Assembly: GCF_029894125.1 (NCBI RefSeq)
Contig: NZ_JARXYZ010000030.1
Location: forward strand, 1 to 64,000
Reading direction: 5' to 3'
Length of the DNA stretch: 64,000 bases
DNA from: Kitasatospora sp. MAA19
Lineage (GTDB): Bacteria > Actinomycetota > Actinomycetes > Streptomycetales > Streptomycetaceae
Shown: piece after piece, positions 49,607 to 59,242 of the stretch
How the letters are laid out: each line of letters starts with the position of its first letter
How positions within the stretch are numbered: position 1 is the stretch's first letter
Notes under the pieces: model-generated
Databases searched by the model: none
What the model was told of the DNA's origin: nothing
Seen by the model: the letters and a program-made list of their open reading frames with translations, nothing else
Position numbers and translations under genes: made by a program

Positions 49607-51148
49607 TCACCCCCGCTCGACGGCGGCCTCCTCCAGGATCACCCGCCCCATCCGCGCGTACCGCTCGGGGCTGCGCCGACGCATGGTGAGCGCCAGCACG
49701 ATCCCGCCCACGAAGGCCCCGATCACCAGGTACGGGATCAGCCGGAACAGCAGCGTCCCGGCGGCCGCCCCGGCCGCGGTGTCCTTGTTGAGCACGAGCA
49801 GCACCACCACCCCGGCCATCGCCACCCCGCCCAGCAGCGGTGCCACCAGCGTGCGGAACCAGTGCCTGGTCTCCGGGTGCCTGCCCTGCACGTGGAAGTA
49901 CCCCACCACGGCGAAGGAGCAGAGCGTCTGCACGATCAGGATCGCCATCGTGCCGAGCAGCGCGAGCAGCGTGTACAGGTGCGCGTACGGATCCATCCCC
50001 GCCATCAGGAACGCCGCCACCAGCGCGCCCGCGATCCCCGACTGCACCACCGAGGCGACGTACGGCGAGCCGTACCTCGGGTGGGTGCGGCCGAGCGCCG
50101 GGAGCAGGAACCCCTCCCGCCCGATCGCGTACAGGTAGCGGGCCGCACACTGGTGGAAGGCCATCGCGCAGGCGAACGAGCCGGTGACGACCAGCCATTG
50201 GAACACCTTCACCGCCCAGGCCCCGAGGTACGCGCCCAGCGGGTCGAGGAACAGGCTGTTCCCGTCCTTGCCCGGCACCGCGCCGCTCGCCACGTCGATC
50301 GCGTGCCGAACCCCGTTGCCGGACACGATCATCCAGGACACGAACACGTAGAACAGCCCGACCCCGACCACCGAGACCAGGGTCGCCCGCGGCACCACCC
50401 GCTTCGGGTCCCGGGACTCCTCGCCGTACATCGCGGTCGACTCGAAGCCCACCCAGGAGCAGAACGCGAAGAACAGGCCGAGGCCCGCCGCCGCAGCGCC
50501 CGAACCCCCCACCCCCGTCAGCGCGTTCAGCGGGTTCACCGCCTCGCCGACGATGCCGTCCGGCCCGCCGCCGCCCACCAGCACGGCCAGCGCGACCGCG
50601 CCCAGCACCCCGATCTCCAGCACCAGCGCGACCCCGAGCAGCCCCGCCGTCAGATGCAGGTCGAACCAGGCCATCACCCCGATCACCACCAGCCCGAACA
50701 GCGCGTACCAGCCCCACCCCAGGTCCACCCCGAGCTGCGAACGGACCAGTCCGCGCAGCGAGTAGGCGAAGAAGCCGATGACCGAGGCCTCGAACACGAT
50801 GTACGCGAGCACCGCGAGCAGCCCCGAGGCCATCCCGGCGACCCGGCCGAGCCCGTGCGAGATGTACCCGTAGAACGCCCCGGCCGCGGTGATGTGCCGG
50901 GCCATCGCCACGTACCCGACCGAGAACACCGTGAGCACCACGGTCGCCAGGACGTACGCGGCGGGCGCGCCGACGCCGTTGCCCTGCCCGACGACGATCG
51001 GCAGGTTGCCGGTCATCGCGGTGATCGGGGCGGCGGTGGCGATCGCCATGAACACCACGCCCACCAGGCCGACCGAGTCCGCCTTCAGCCGGTCGACCCC
51101 GCCTCCCCCGGTCTGCCCGTCGACCGTTTCCCCGCTCCGGACGGCCAT
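49607..51148 (-). CDS. APC family amino acid permease
   Basis: A 513-residue permease with about twelve transmembrane helices. VGVVFMAIATAAPITAMTGN begins helix 1, ITAAGAFYGYISHGLGRVAG (about 86-105) is the conserved second motif and CSWVGFESTAMYGEESRDP (about 232-250) the third. It resembles putrescine/amino acid permeases of the YhdG/AzgA-neighbour group; the substrate is not determined. ATG 51148 follows a strong GGAGGAGG site. It is transcribed alone. Confidence 0.85.
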   Translation of the reverse strand: MAVRSGETVDGQTGGGGVDRLKADSVGLVGVVFMAIATAAPITAMTGNLPIVVGQGNGVGAPAAYVLATVVLTVFSVGYVAMARHITAAGAFYGYISHGLGRVAGMASGLLAVLAYIVFEASVIGFFAYSLRGLVRSQLGVDLGWGWYALFGLVVIGVMAWFDLHLTAGLLGVALVLEIGVLGAVALAVLVGGGGPDGIVGEAVNPLNALTGVGGSGAAAAGLGLFFAFCSWVGFESTAMYGEESRDPKRVVPRATLVSVVGVGLFYVFVSWMIVSGNGVRHAIDVASGAVPGKDGNSLFLDPLGAYLGAWAVKVFQWLVVTGSFACAMAFHQCAARYLYAIGREGFLLPALGRTHPRYGSPYVASVVQSGIAGALVAAFLMAGMDPYAHLYTLLALLGTMAILIVQTLCSFAVVGYFHVQGRHPETRHWFRTLVAPLLGGVAMAGVVVLLVLNKDTAAGAAAGTLLFRLIPYLVIGAFVGGIVLALTMRRRSPERYARMGRVILEEAAVERG

Positions 51149-51346
51149 CCGTCCTCCTCCGCGCGCCATGGCTCCACCGCCCGCCGAACCGCCGGGCGCC
51201 GACTGCCCGACAGCATCGGGCGCGGCGAGAGCCCTCGCAAGAACAGATCGTCGGACCGGTCGCGGGCAGGTTGACGCCCTGTTCGGTTCCACTCACCCGC
51301 GCTCGAACGAGCCTGCCCGGAAAGGGCATCAGCCGAAAAAGGCGCT

Positions 51347-51390
51347 GGCCGGCCCGGCACACGAGAGAGGTATCGTGTGCCGGGCCGGCC
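51347..51390 (-). terminator. Strong terminator of LysM/M23 gene
   Basis: Perfect 18-bp arms GGCCGGCCCGGCACACGA and TCGTGTGCCGGGCCGGCC around an 8-nt loop, about 120 nt after the peptidase stop codon. The rest of the 363-bp gap (51149-51511) holds no gene. Confidence 0.85.
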
Positions 51391-51511
51391 TGGGCGTGTC
51401 CCGCGCCCATGTCCGCTGCCGCGGCGATCACCCGGTCGAGCGGTCACCCGACATGACCATCCCGGGAGGTCGTTCCGCCCGTAGCAGCGGTGGCTTCTCA
51501 AGCGGTACGGG

Positions 51512-52477
51512 TCAGAGCGCGACGCCGTGGGCCCGCAGGTAGGTGACCGGGTTGATGTCCGAGCCGTACTCCGAGCCGTTGCGGATCTCGAAGTGCAGGT
51601 GCGGGCCGGTCACGTTGCCGGTCGCGCCGGAGAGGCCGATCTGCTGGCCCACGGTGACGGTCTGACCGATCTTCACACCGATCGAGGAGAGGTGCGCGTA
51701 CTCGGCGTAGTGGCCGTCGGAGAGCTTGATCTCGACCTCGTTGCCGTAGGCGCCGCCGTTGCCGGCCTTCACCACGACACCGTTGGCGACGGCGCGCAGC
51801 GGGGTGCCGGTGGAGGCGACGAAGTCCTGGCCGGTGTGGTGGCCGGAGGCCCACATCGAGCCGGCCACGCCGTAGGCGGTGCCCAGCTTCGGGTTGGCCA
51901 ACGGCGCGACGAAGCCGGACGTGGCGGCGACCGGGGTGGCGGTGACCGCGGCGACCGGCGCGGCGGTCTGCACCTGGGTCTGGAGCTGGGCGGACGGCTT
52001 CGCGGCCTCGGTCCGGACCTCCAGCTGGGCCTTCGGCTTGGCGGCGGTGTCCGAGGCGGCCGGAGCGGCCGGCTTGGCCGGGGCGGTCGCAGCGGCGTCC
52101 GAGGACGGCGCGGCAGCGGCGGCCTGGCCGGCGATCGCGAGCTGCTGGCCCGGGAAGATCAGGTTCGGGTTGCCACCGACGACCGTGCGGTTGTGCGCGT
52201 ACAGCGCCTCCCAGCCACCGTCGACGTGCTTGGCGTCGGCGATCTTCGACAGGGTGTCGCCGCTGACGACGCGGTAGCTCGCCTGCGCGGGGGCCTGGGT
52301 GGCGGGAGCGGCACTGGTCGAGGTGGTGCTCTGCGCGACCGGGGCGGCCGGGACGGTGTAGGCCTGGGCGCTCATCGCGGTGACGAGCGGGAGGGCGAAG
52401 GAGGCACCGGTGACGGCGGTGGCGATGCCGATGCGGGCGGCGCGGGGCAGGGCGATACGACGAGCCTGAGCAGGCAT
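51512..52477 (-). CDS. Secreted LysM and M23 endopeptidase
   Basis: A 321-residue exported cell-wall enzyme: signal peptide (about 1-38), LysM domain (YRVVSGDTLSKIADAKHVDG, about 68-118), an Ala/Pro/Thr-rich linker with KPSAQLQTQVQ-like repeats, and an M23 (LytM) domain with zinc motifs GHHTGQDF (about 225-232) and PHLHFEI (about 294-300). It cleaves peptidoglycan cross-links or stem peptides. ATG 52477 has an AGAGGA site that belongs to the end of the riboswitch region upstream. Confidence 0.93.
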   Translation of the reverse strand: MPAQARRIALPRAARIGIATAVTGASFALPLVTAMSAQAYTVPAAPVAQSTTSTSAAPATQAPAQASYRVVSGDTLSKIADAKHVDGGWEALYAHNRTVVGGNPNLIFPGQQLAIAGQAAAAAPSSDAAATAPAKPAAPAASDTAAKPKAQLEVRTEAAKPSAQLQTQVQTAAPVAAVTATPVAATSGFVAPLANPKLGTAYGVAGSMWASGHHTGQDFVASTGTPLRAVANGVVVKAGNGGAYGNEVEIKLSDGHYAEYAHLSSIGVKIGQTVTVGQQIGLSGATGNVTGPHLHFEIRNGSEYGSDINPVTYLRAHGVAL

Positions 52478-52484
52478 GGGATTT

Positions 52485-52690
52485 TCCTCTCCGACGCCTG
52501 CGAGGTGAGCTGTCGGGTTCGGGCTGGAGTTGCCCGGCCGCATGCGCGGCTTCACCCCTAGCCGGCCCTGGATCCGGTCACGCGAGAGCGTGCCGTTCCG
52601 GTCCGGCGACTTACCTGTGGGTCCCCCGCTCCTGCCGTACAGAGTTCAGTTCGAACCACCGGACAGCGGCAGGACTCGGCGTTCCGCCCG
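52485..52690 (-). promoter_or_regulatory. c-di-AMP (ydaO/yuaA) riboswitch
   Basis: On the minus strand the leader has the conserved blocks in order: GCGGGGGACCCAC (52629-52617), GGGGTGAAGCC (52558-52548), GGGCAACTCCAGCCCGAACC (from 52535), GACAGCTCACC, and CGCAGGCGTCGGAGAGGA (52502-52485) that ends at the ribosome site. This is the actinobacterial c-di-AMP riboswitch, known ahead of cell-wall hydrolase genes, and turns expression off when c-di-AMP is high. The 5' limit is approximate. Confidence 0.88.
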
Positions 52691-52973
52691 GAGGATCCGT
52701 CCGGACTGGCCGGGCGGTCGCTGAACTAAAACCCATCCATTCGAGTGAAGCAATGTCGATCACTTGAACCGGCAACCACTGCGCGGACCACGGTGACCCT
52801 CCGCATGATCCGCCGCACTGTACGTGCACAATCCATTCACCCGGCGCCACTGATCCACGACGCTGCGCCCATCCCGCCAGCACAGCGCACCCGGCCGCTC
52901 ACGCACCGCCCACCATCAACACACCCCCCGGTGACCCTTGTCACGTACACCCCACTGGGCGCAGGATCAGGCC

Positions 52974-54506
52974 GTGACCACCTCTGAGGCCGGCAACCTG
53001 CGTCTGGGCACCGCGCAGGGCCGCTGGGTACTTCTGGCGACGGTGCTCGGCTCCAGCATGGCGCTGCTCGACAGCACCGTGGTGAACGTCGCGCTGCCCC
53101 GGATCGGCGCCGATCTCGGCGCCACGCTCGCCTCCCTGCAGTGGACGCTGAACGCGTACCTGCTCACCCTGGCCGGGCTGATCCTGCTCGGCGGCGCGCT
53201 CGGGGACCGGTACGGCCGGCGCCGGGTGTTCCTGATCGGCGTGGTCTGGTTCGCCGCCGCCTCCGCGGCCTGCGCCGCCGCCCCGGACATCCAGGTTCTG
53301 ATCGCCGCCCGCGCCGTCCAGGGCATCGGCGGGGCGCTGCTCACCCCCGGTTCGCTCGCCATGCTGCAGGCCGTCTTCCACCCGGACGACCGCTCGGCGG
53401 CGGTGGGTCTGTGGTCGGGCCTCGGCGGGGTGGCGGCCGCGGTCGGCCCCTTCGTCGGCGGCTGGCTGGTGGACGGCCCGGGCTGGCGGTGGATCTTCCT
53501 GCTGAACCTGCCGCTCGCGGCCGCCGTGGTCGCGGTCACCTCCCGCTTCGTCCCCGAGAGCCGGGACGAGAGCGCCGTCGGCCGCTTCGACGTCCCCGGC
53601 GCGCTGCTCGCCGCGCTCTCCCTCGGGGCGATCACCTACGCGCTCACCGCTGCCGGGGAGGGCCTGTCCCCCGCCGTCTGGATCAGCGGCGCCCTCGGCC
53701 TGCTGTTCGGCGCGGCCTTCCTCACGGTCGAGCGCCGCACCGCCGAGCCGATGCTGCCGCTCGGCCTCTTCTCCTCCCGGCTGTTCACCGCCGTGAACCT
53801 GGTCACCCTGTGCGTCTACGCGGCGTTCAGCGGGGTGTTCTTCCTGCTGGTGGTGCAGCTGCAGATCGTCGCGGGCTTCTCCCCGCTGGTCTCCGGCCTC
53901 GCGCTGATCCCGATCACCGTGCTGATGCTGACGCTGTCGGCGCGCGCCGGGCGGCTCGGCAAGCGGATCGGCCCCCGGATCCCGCTCACCGTCGGCCCGC
54001 TGCTGTGCGCCGCCGGGGTGCTGCTGATGCTGCGCACCGGCCCCCACTCCTCCTACTGGGCGGACGTGCTGCCCGCCGTCGCGGTGATGGGCTGCGGGAT
54101 GGTGCTGCTGGTCGCGCCGCTGACCGCCACCGTGCTGGCCGCCGTCGAGGTCCGGCACGCGGGCATCGCCAGCGGCGTCAACAACGCCGCCGCCCGCGCG
54201 GCCGGGCTGCTCGCGGTCGCCGCCCTGCCCGCGTTCGCCGGGCTGAGCGGCGACGCCTACCGGGTGCCGTCCGCGGTGGACTCCGCCTTCCACACCGCGA
54301 TGCTGATCTGCGCCGGGCTGCTGGTCACCGGCGGGCTGACCGCCTTCGCCACCGTCCGCGGCAACGTCCTCGCGCCGGCGGACCACCCCGTAGCCGAGCC
54401 GGACTGCGAGTGGTCCTGCGGCACCACCCCGCCGCTCGACCCGGGCCATGTGCGCACGGAAGAGGGCCCCACCACCGGATCGGCGGCAGGGCCCTCGGCC
54501 GGCTGA
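52974..54506 (+). CDS. DHA2 family MFS drug exporter (EmrB/QacA-like)
   Basis: A 510-residue transporter with about fourteen membrane helices. It has MALLDSTVVNVALPRIGADL in helix 1 (family motif D1), LGGALGDRYGRRRVFLIG (motif A) and ARAVQGIGGALLTPGSLAML (motif C). The last 45 residues are a Pro/Gly-rich cytoplasmic tail. Such proteins export drugs or cationic dyes by proton antiport. The GTG 52974 start follows AGGATCAGG. No TetR gene adjoins, which is unusual for the family. Confidence 0.88.
   Translation: MTTSEAGNLRLGTAQGRWVLLATVLGSSMALLDSTVVNVALPRIGADLGATLASLQWTLNAYLLTLAGLILLGGALGDRYGRRRVFLIGVVWFAAASAACAAAPDIQVLIAARAVQGIGGALLTPGSLAMLQAVFHPDDRSAAVGLWSGLGGVAAAVGPFVGGWLVDGPGWRWIFLLNLPLAAAVVAVTSRFVPESRDESAVGRFDVPGALLAALSLGAITYALTAAGEGLSPAVWISGALGLLFGAAFLTVERRTAEPMLPLGLFSSRLFTAVNLVTLCVYAAFSGVFFLLVVQLQIVAGFSPLVSGLALIPITVLMLTLSARAGRLGKRIGPRIPLTVGPLLCAAGVLLMLRTGPHSSYWADVLPAVAVMGCGMVLLVAPLTATVLAAVEVRHAGIASGVNNAAARAAGLLAVAALPAFAGLSGDAYRVPSAVDSAFHTAMLICAGLLVTGGLTAFATVRGNVLAPADHPVAEPDCEWSCGTTPPLDPGHVRTEEGPTTGSAAGPSAG
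54462..54496 (-). terminator. Terminator of purB inside MFS 3' end
   Basis: GAGGGCCC (54462-54469) and GGGCCCTC (54489-54496) can pair. Read on the minus strand the hairpin lies 42-76 nt after the purB stop codon, inside the last codons of the convergent MFS gene. Confidence 0.5.
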
Positions 54507-54537
54507 GGCACCGGCTGGAGTGCTGGCTGAAAGACCG

Positions 54538-55968
54538 TCAGAGAATGTCGCCCGGCGCGTACTTGGCGGCCTCCGGGTAGGCGGCCGCGACGGCCTCCAC
54601 CTGGCGGACCACCTCGGCGACCTGGGCACCGGCCGCGCCGGTGAAGGACAGCCGGTCGGCCAGCAGCGCGTCCAGCGCGGCCCGGTCCAGCGGGATCCGC
54701 TCGTCGGCGGCCAGCCGGTCCAGCAGCTCGTTCTCCCGGGCGCCCGCACGCATCGCCAGGGCGGAGGCGACGGCGTGCTCCTTGATGACCTCGTGCCCGG
54801 TCTCCCGGCCGACGCCCGCGCGCACCGCGCCCATCAGCACCTTGGTGGTGGCGAGGAACGGCAGGTAACGGTCCAGCTCGGCCTCGACCACGGCGGGGAA
54901 GGCGCCGAACTCGTCGAGGACGGTCAGGAAGGTCTCCAGCAGGCCGTCGAAGGCGAAGAAGGCGTCCGGCAGCGCGACCCGGCGCACCACCGAGCAGGAG
55001 ACGTCGCCCTCGTTCCACTGGTCGCCGGCCAGCTCGCCGGTCATCGAGGCGTAACCGCGCAGGATGACGGCCAGGCCGTTGACGCGCTCGCAGGAGCGGG
55101 TGTTCATCTTGTGCGGCATCGCCGAGGAGCCGACCTGGCCCTCCTTGAAGCCCTCCGTGACCAGCTCGTGGCCGGCCATCAGGCGGATGGTCTTGGCCAG
55201 GCTGGACGGCGCGGCGGCCAGCTGGACGAGGGCGGTGAGCACCTCGAAGTCCAGCGAGCGCGGGTAGACCTGGCCGACGCTGGTCAGCACGTTCTCGAAG
55301 CCGAGGTGCCCGGCGACCCGGCGCTCCAGCTCGGCGAGCTTGTCGGTGTCGCCGCCGAGCAGGTCCAGCATGTCCTGGGCGGTGCCGACCGGGCCCTTGA
55401 TCCCGCGCAGCGGGTAGCGGGCGATCAGCTCCTCCAGGCGGCGGAAGGCGACCAGCAGCTCGTCGGCGATCGACGCGAAGCGCTTGCCCAGGGTGGTGGC
55501 CTGCGCGGCCACGTTGTGCGAGCGGCCGGCCATGACCAGCTCGGAGTGCTGGGCGGCCAGGCCGGCCAGCCGGACCAGCACGGCCACCGTACGGTCGCGC
55601 ACGTGCTCCAGCGACTGACGGATCTGCAGCTGCTCGACGTTCTCGGTCAGATCCCGGGAGGTCATGCCCTTGTGGATCTGCTCGTGGCCGGCGAGTTCGC
55701 TGAACTCCTCGATCCGGGCCTTCACGTCGTGGCGGGTGACTCGCTCACGGGCGGCGATCGAGCCGAGGTCGACCTGGTCGATCACCCGCTCGTAGTCGGC
55801 GACGGCGTTCGCCGGCACCTCGACACCGAGGTCCTGCTGGGCCTTCAGGACGGCGAGCCACAGGTGGCGCTCAAGGACCACCTTGTGCTCGGGGGACCAC
55901 AGCTGGGCCAGGGTCGCCGAGGCGTACCGGGAGGCCAGGACATTGGGGATCTGGGGCTTCGCGCTCAC
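54538..55968 (-). CDS. purB: Adenylosuccinate lyase
   Basis: A 476-residue fumarase/aspartase-superfamily lyase. The start region KPQIPNVLASRYAS is the usual actinobacterial PurB opening; HEQIHKGMTSRDLTEN (about 98-113) and GRSHNVAAQATTLGKR hold catalytic His residues, and the signature GSSAMPHKMNTRSCE (about 274-288) carries the mobile serine loop. It catalyses two steps of purine synthesis (SAICAR to AICAR, adenylosuccinate to AMP). The GTG at 55968 was chosen; a TTAGGCTT -10-like element just upstream suggests a nearly leaderless message. Confidence 0.96.
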   Translation of the reverse strand: MSAKPQIPNVLASRYASATLAQLWSPEHKVVLERHLWLAVLKAQQDLGVEVPANAVADYERVIDQVDLGSIAARERVTRHDVKARIEEFSELAGHEQIHKGMTSRDLTENVEQLQIRQSLEHVRDRTVAVLVRLAGLAAQHSELVMAGRSHNVAAQATTLGKRFASIADELLVAFRRLEELIARYPLRGIKGPVGTAQDMLDLLGGDTDKLAELERRVAGHLGFENVLTSVGQVYPRSLDFEVLTALVQLAAAPSSLAKTIRLMAGHELVTEGFKEGQVGSSAMPHKMNTRSCERVNGLAVILRGYASMTGELAGDQWNEGDVSCSVVRRVALPDAFFAFDGLLETFLTVLDEFGAFPAVVEAELDRYLPFLATTKVLMGAVRAGVGRETGHEVIKEHAVASALAMRAGARENELLDRLAADERIPLDRAALDALLADRLSFTGAAGAQVAEVVRQVEAVAAAYPEAAKYAPGDIL

Positions 55969-56086
55969 GCTTCGCAAGCCTAACAGCCGAGGTCAGCCGG
56001 AACGTCGGCGCATCGGGTAGGCTGGGTCAATTGAGCGACCGTCAGGTGACGCTCGACAAACTTCTCACCGCGAGGATACCACACCG

Positions 56087-58216
56087 ATGCATGGACTTCC
56101 AGCGGAACCGCCCCTCGCCGCGGCGCTGCGCGCCGAACAGGCCCACCTCACCCGGCTCTACGCCCGGCTGGACAGCACCCGCGCGGAGGCCCGCCGCACC
56201 CGCGACGGCGCCCTCGACGGGGCCGGCGCCGGCGGCACCCACCAGGCCCGGCTGGAACGCGAGGTGCGCGCCCGCGAGGCCACCCGCCGCGCCGCCCGGC
56301 TCGACGCCGTCGAACGCGGCCTCTGCTTCGGCCGCCTCGACCAGCACGACGGCACCGTCCAGTACATCGGCCGCACCGGCCTGAGCGACGACGCGTACGA
56401 GCCGCTCCTCCTCGACTGGCGCGCCCCCGCCGCCCGGCCGTTCTACACCGCCACCCCCGCCCGCCCCGGCCCCGTCGTGCGCCGCCGCCACCTGCACACC
56501 CGTGGCCGCACCCTCACCGGCCTGGACGACGAGGCACTCGACCTCGACCGGCTCGACGAGTCCGGCCGCCGCACCCTGGTCGGCGAGGCCGCCCTGCTCG
56601 CCGCCCTCGCCCGCGAGCGGACCGGCCGGATGGGCACCGCGGTCGCCACCATCCAGGCCGAGCAGGACCGGGTGATCCGCGCCCCGCTGCCCGGCGCCCT
56701 GGTCGTCCAGGGCGGCCCCGGCACCGGCAAGACCGTCGCCGCCCTGCACCGCGCCGCCTACCTGCTGTTCACCCACCGCGCCGCGCTGGAGCGCCGCGGC
56801 GTCCTGGTCCTCGGCCCCCACCCCGGCTTCCTGCGCTACATCGACGAGGTGCTGCCCGCCCTCGGCGAGACCGAAGTGGTGCTGCGCACCGTCGGCGAGC
56901 TCTTCCCGGGCGTCACCGCGACCCGCAGCGACACCGCCGCCACCGCCGTCGCCAAGGGCGGCCGCTGGATGGCCGGGGTGCTGCGCCGGGCCGTCGCGGC
57001 CCACCAGTCGGCCCCCGCCGGCGGCCTCGACCTCGGCGAGGGCCTGCGGTTGTCCGCCCGCGCCTGCGCCGAGGCCCGGGACGCCGCCCGCGGCCTGCGC
57101 CTGCCGCACAACCGGGCCCGCGCGTACTACCTGCGCACCCTGCTCGACGCGCTCGCCGTCGCCCAGGCGCTCGCGCTCGGCCGCCCGTACGACGACGAGG
57201 AGGCGCACTACGCCCCGCGCGAGCTGTGGGCCCGCGAGGACGTCCGCGCCGCGCTCGACCCGCTCTGGCCTCGACTCACCCCGGAGCAGCTGGTGGAACG
57301 GCTGCTCACCGACCCGGGCCTGCTCGCCTCGGCGGCGCCCGACCACCACGACACGCTGCTCCGCCCGCCCGGCGGCCCCTGGACGGTCGAGGACGTCCCG
57401 CTGCTCGACGAGGCCGCCGAACTGCTCGGCGACACCCGGCCCGCCGACCGCCCCGAGGACGACCCCGACGAAGCCGAACTCTCCTTCGCCCAGGGTGTGT
57501 TGACCATCACCGGCCAGACCGGCGACGCCCTGCTCGACCCGGCCCTGCTGGCCGGGCGTTTCCACCACGACGGTCCCCACCGCTCGACGGCCGAACGCGC
57601 CGCCGCCGACCGCACCTGGGCGTACGGCCACGTCGTCGTGGACGAGGCGCAGGAACTCTCCGCGATGGCCTGGCGCACCGTCCTGCGGCGCGTCCCGACC
57701 CGTTCGCTCACCGTCGTCGGCGACCTCGCCCAGACCGGCTCGCCCGCCGGCGCCCGCAGCTGGGCCGAGATGCTCGACCCGCACCTGCCCGGCCGCTGGC
57801 GCGAGACCCGCCTGACCGTCAACTACCGTACGCCGGAACCGATCATGGCACTCGCCGCCGCCGTCCTGCGCACCGCCGCACCCGACCGGCAGCCGCCCGA
57901 GTCGGTCCGCCCGGGCGCCGAGCGTCCGTCCGCCGTCCATGTCCCGGACGCCGGGTTCGCCGCCGCCCTCGCCGAACTGCCCGCCCCCGCCGGCACCTTG
58001 GGCGTGATCGCGCCGGACGGCCTGGCGGGCGACCTCGGCGCGCTCACCGTCGCGGCGTGCAAGGGCCTGGAGTTCGACGCCGTCGTGGTGGTCGAGCCGG
58101 CCGCCATCCAGGCGCAGTCCGCGCGGGACCTCTACGTCGCGCTCACCCGCGCCACCCGCACGCTCACCCTGCTCCACCACCGCCCACTGCCACCGGCGAT
58201 CGCCGAGGTGCTCTGA
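56087..58216 (+). CDS. HelD-like UvrD/Rep-family helicase
   Basis: A 709-residue superfamily 1 ATPase of the HelD type. The N-terminal coiled-coil (about 10-75) is followed by FGRLDQHDGTVQYIGRTGL and a LLLDWRAPAARPFYTATP block diagnostic of HelD, Walker A GGPGTGKTVAALHRAAYLL (about 208-226), Walker B VVVDEAQELS and C-terminal ACKGLEFDAVVVV with ALTRATRTL. HelD factors bind RNA polymerase and strip it from DNA; some streptomycete relatives (HelR) protect against rifamycins. I saw no rifamycin-associated element in the 118-bp leader. Confidence 0.9.
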   Translation: MHGLPAEPPLAAALRAEQAHLTRLYARLDSTRAEARRTRDGALDGAGAGGTHQARLEREVRAREATRRAARLDAVERGLCFGRLDQHDGTVQYIGRTGLSDDAYEPLLLDWRAPAARPFYTATPARPGPVVRRRHLHTRGRTLTGLDDEALDLDRLDESGRRTLVGEAALLAALARERTGRMGTAVATIQAEQDRVIRAPLPGALVVQGGPGTGKTVAALHRAAYLLFTHRAALERRGVLVLGPHPGFLRYIDEVLPALGETEVVLRTVGELFPGVTATRSDTAATAVAKGGRWMAGVLRRAVAAHQSAPAGGLDLGEGLRLSARACAEARDAARGLRLPHNRARAYYLRTLLDALAVAQALALGRPYDDEEAHYAPRELWAREDVRAALDPLWPRLTPEQLVERLLTDPGLLASAAPDHHDTLLRPPGGPWTVEDVPLLDEAAELLGDTRPADRPEDDPDEAELSFAQGVLTITGQTGDALLDPALLAGRFHHDGPHRSTAERAAADRTWAYGHVVVDEAQELSAMAWRTVLRRVPTRSLTVVGDLAQTGSPAGARSWAEMLDPHLPGRWRETRLTVNYRTPEPIMALAAAVLRTAAPDRQPPESVRPGAERPSAVHVPDAGFAAALAELPAPAGTLGVIAPDGLAGDLGALTVAACKGLEFDAVVVVEPAAIQAQSARDLYVALTRATRTLTLLHHRPLPPAIAEVL

Positions 58217-58245
58217 CCCCGGCCGACCGGGCGTGGCGCGGCGCG

Positions 58246-58701
58246 CTACTGGGCGGTGCCCGCCCGGCCGGCCAGCACCGGCAGCACCTGCGCACAGATC
58301 GAGTGCAGGGCGATCCGCTGCTCGTCGGTCATCGCCTCGAAGGCCTGGTGGGTACGGGCCATCTCGCCGCGGATGCGGTTCAGGATCTCCCGGCCCTCGT
58401 CGGTGATCACCACGATCTTCACCCGGCGGTCACCGGCCGCCGCCTCCCGGTGGGCGAGGCGCAGCGACTCCAGCCGGTCCACGATCCCGGTGACGTTCGA
58501 GGCGTCGCAGCCCAGCCGTCCGGCCAGCGCCCGCATCGGCACCGGCTCCTGCACCGCGCCCAGCGCCTTGGCCTGGGAGGAGGAGAGCCCGTGCCGGGCG
58601 GCGGCCGCCGCGAAGTCCTGGAAATACGCGGCGCCGACGGCGGCCAACGCCTCCATCAACTCGGCGTTGGTCGGTACGGTCGTCGTCGCTGTCGAACCCA
58701 T
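58246..58701 (-). CDS. MarR family transcriptional regulator
   Basis: A 151-residue MarR protein. The winged helix lies at about residues 40-105 (RHGLSSSQAKALGAVQEPVP, LAGRLGCDASNVTGIVDRL, with wing AAGDRRVKIVVITDEGR). It is convergent with the helicase gene and stands alone; its target is unclear, and the MFS exporter at 47448 with MarR-like palindromes is one remote candidate. Confidence 0.9.
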   Translation of the reverse strand: MGSTATTTVPTNAELMEALAAVGAAYFQDFAAAAARHGLSSSQAKALGAVQEPVPMRALAGRLGCDASNVTGIVDRLESLRLAHREAAAGDRRVKIVVITDEGREILNRIRGEMARTHQAFEAMTDEQRIALHSICAQVLPVLAGRAGTAQ

Positions 58702-58810
58702 GGGGTCAGCGTACGGCGGAGTGCTTCAGCAACTCAAGCTTTGACCACGGCAACCGTCCGCGGCGGGGCGAAGAGGCGGGCCAGCAGGCGAGGCAGAAGG
58801 TGGGGCAAGA

Positions 58811-59242
58811 CTAGAGCACCAGCTGATCGAACAGCCGCCGCAGCTCCGCCTCCGGGTCGGCGGTCAGCCCGGTGTGCACCGGCCCCGGCTGGACGATCGC
58901 GCTGCGCGGCGCGGTCAGCCAGCGGAACCGCTGCCCGGGGCTGTCCCCCGCCGCCGGACCGGCCTGCGGGCCCCCCGCGCACACCGCCTCGATCCCGTAC
59001 AGCGCCCGCCGCACCCCGTGCACGTCCGCCACCGGATCCAGCGCCAGCAGCCGGGCCTGGTCCAGGTGCGTCCGGGCGGCCAGGTGCGCGTTCTGCCGGC
59101 AGTACAGCAGCACCCCGACGTTGACGCACTCACCGCGCTCGACCCGCGGCACCGCGCGGATCACGGCGTACTCGTAGTCGTGCAGCCCACCAGCCATCGA
59201 CAGCTCAGGCATCCTCGGCTCGGGCGTCCTCGGCTCGGTCAT
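58811..59242 (-). CDS. DUF3037 protein, partner of HipA-like kinase
   Basis: A 143-residue DUF3037 protein. The core reads DYEYAVIRAVPRVERGECVN (about 22-41), then VGVLLYCRQ and ARLLALDPVADV, and ends DPEAELRRLFDQLVL. DUF3037 has no known function. Its ATG overlaps the stop codon of the HipA-like kinase gene (ATGA, 59239-59242), so the two are translated together. The pair recurs in actinobacteria (recollection), which suggests they act as one unit. Confidence 0.8.
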   Translation of the reverse strand: MTEPRTPEPRMPELSMAGGLHDYEYAVIRAVPRVERGECVNVGVLLYCRQNAHLAARTHLDQARLLALDPVADVHGVRRALYGIEAVCAGGPQAGPAAGDSPGQRFRWLTAPRSAIVQPGPVHTGLTADPEAELRRLFDQLVL

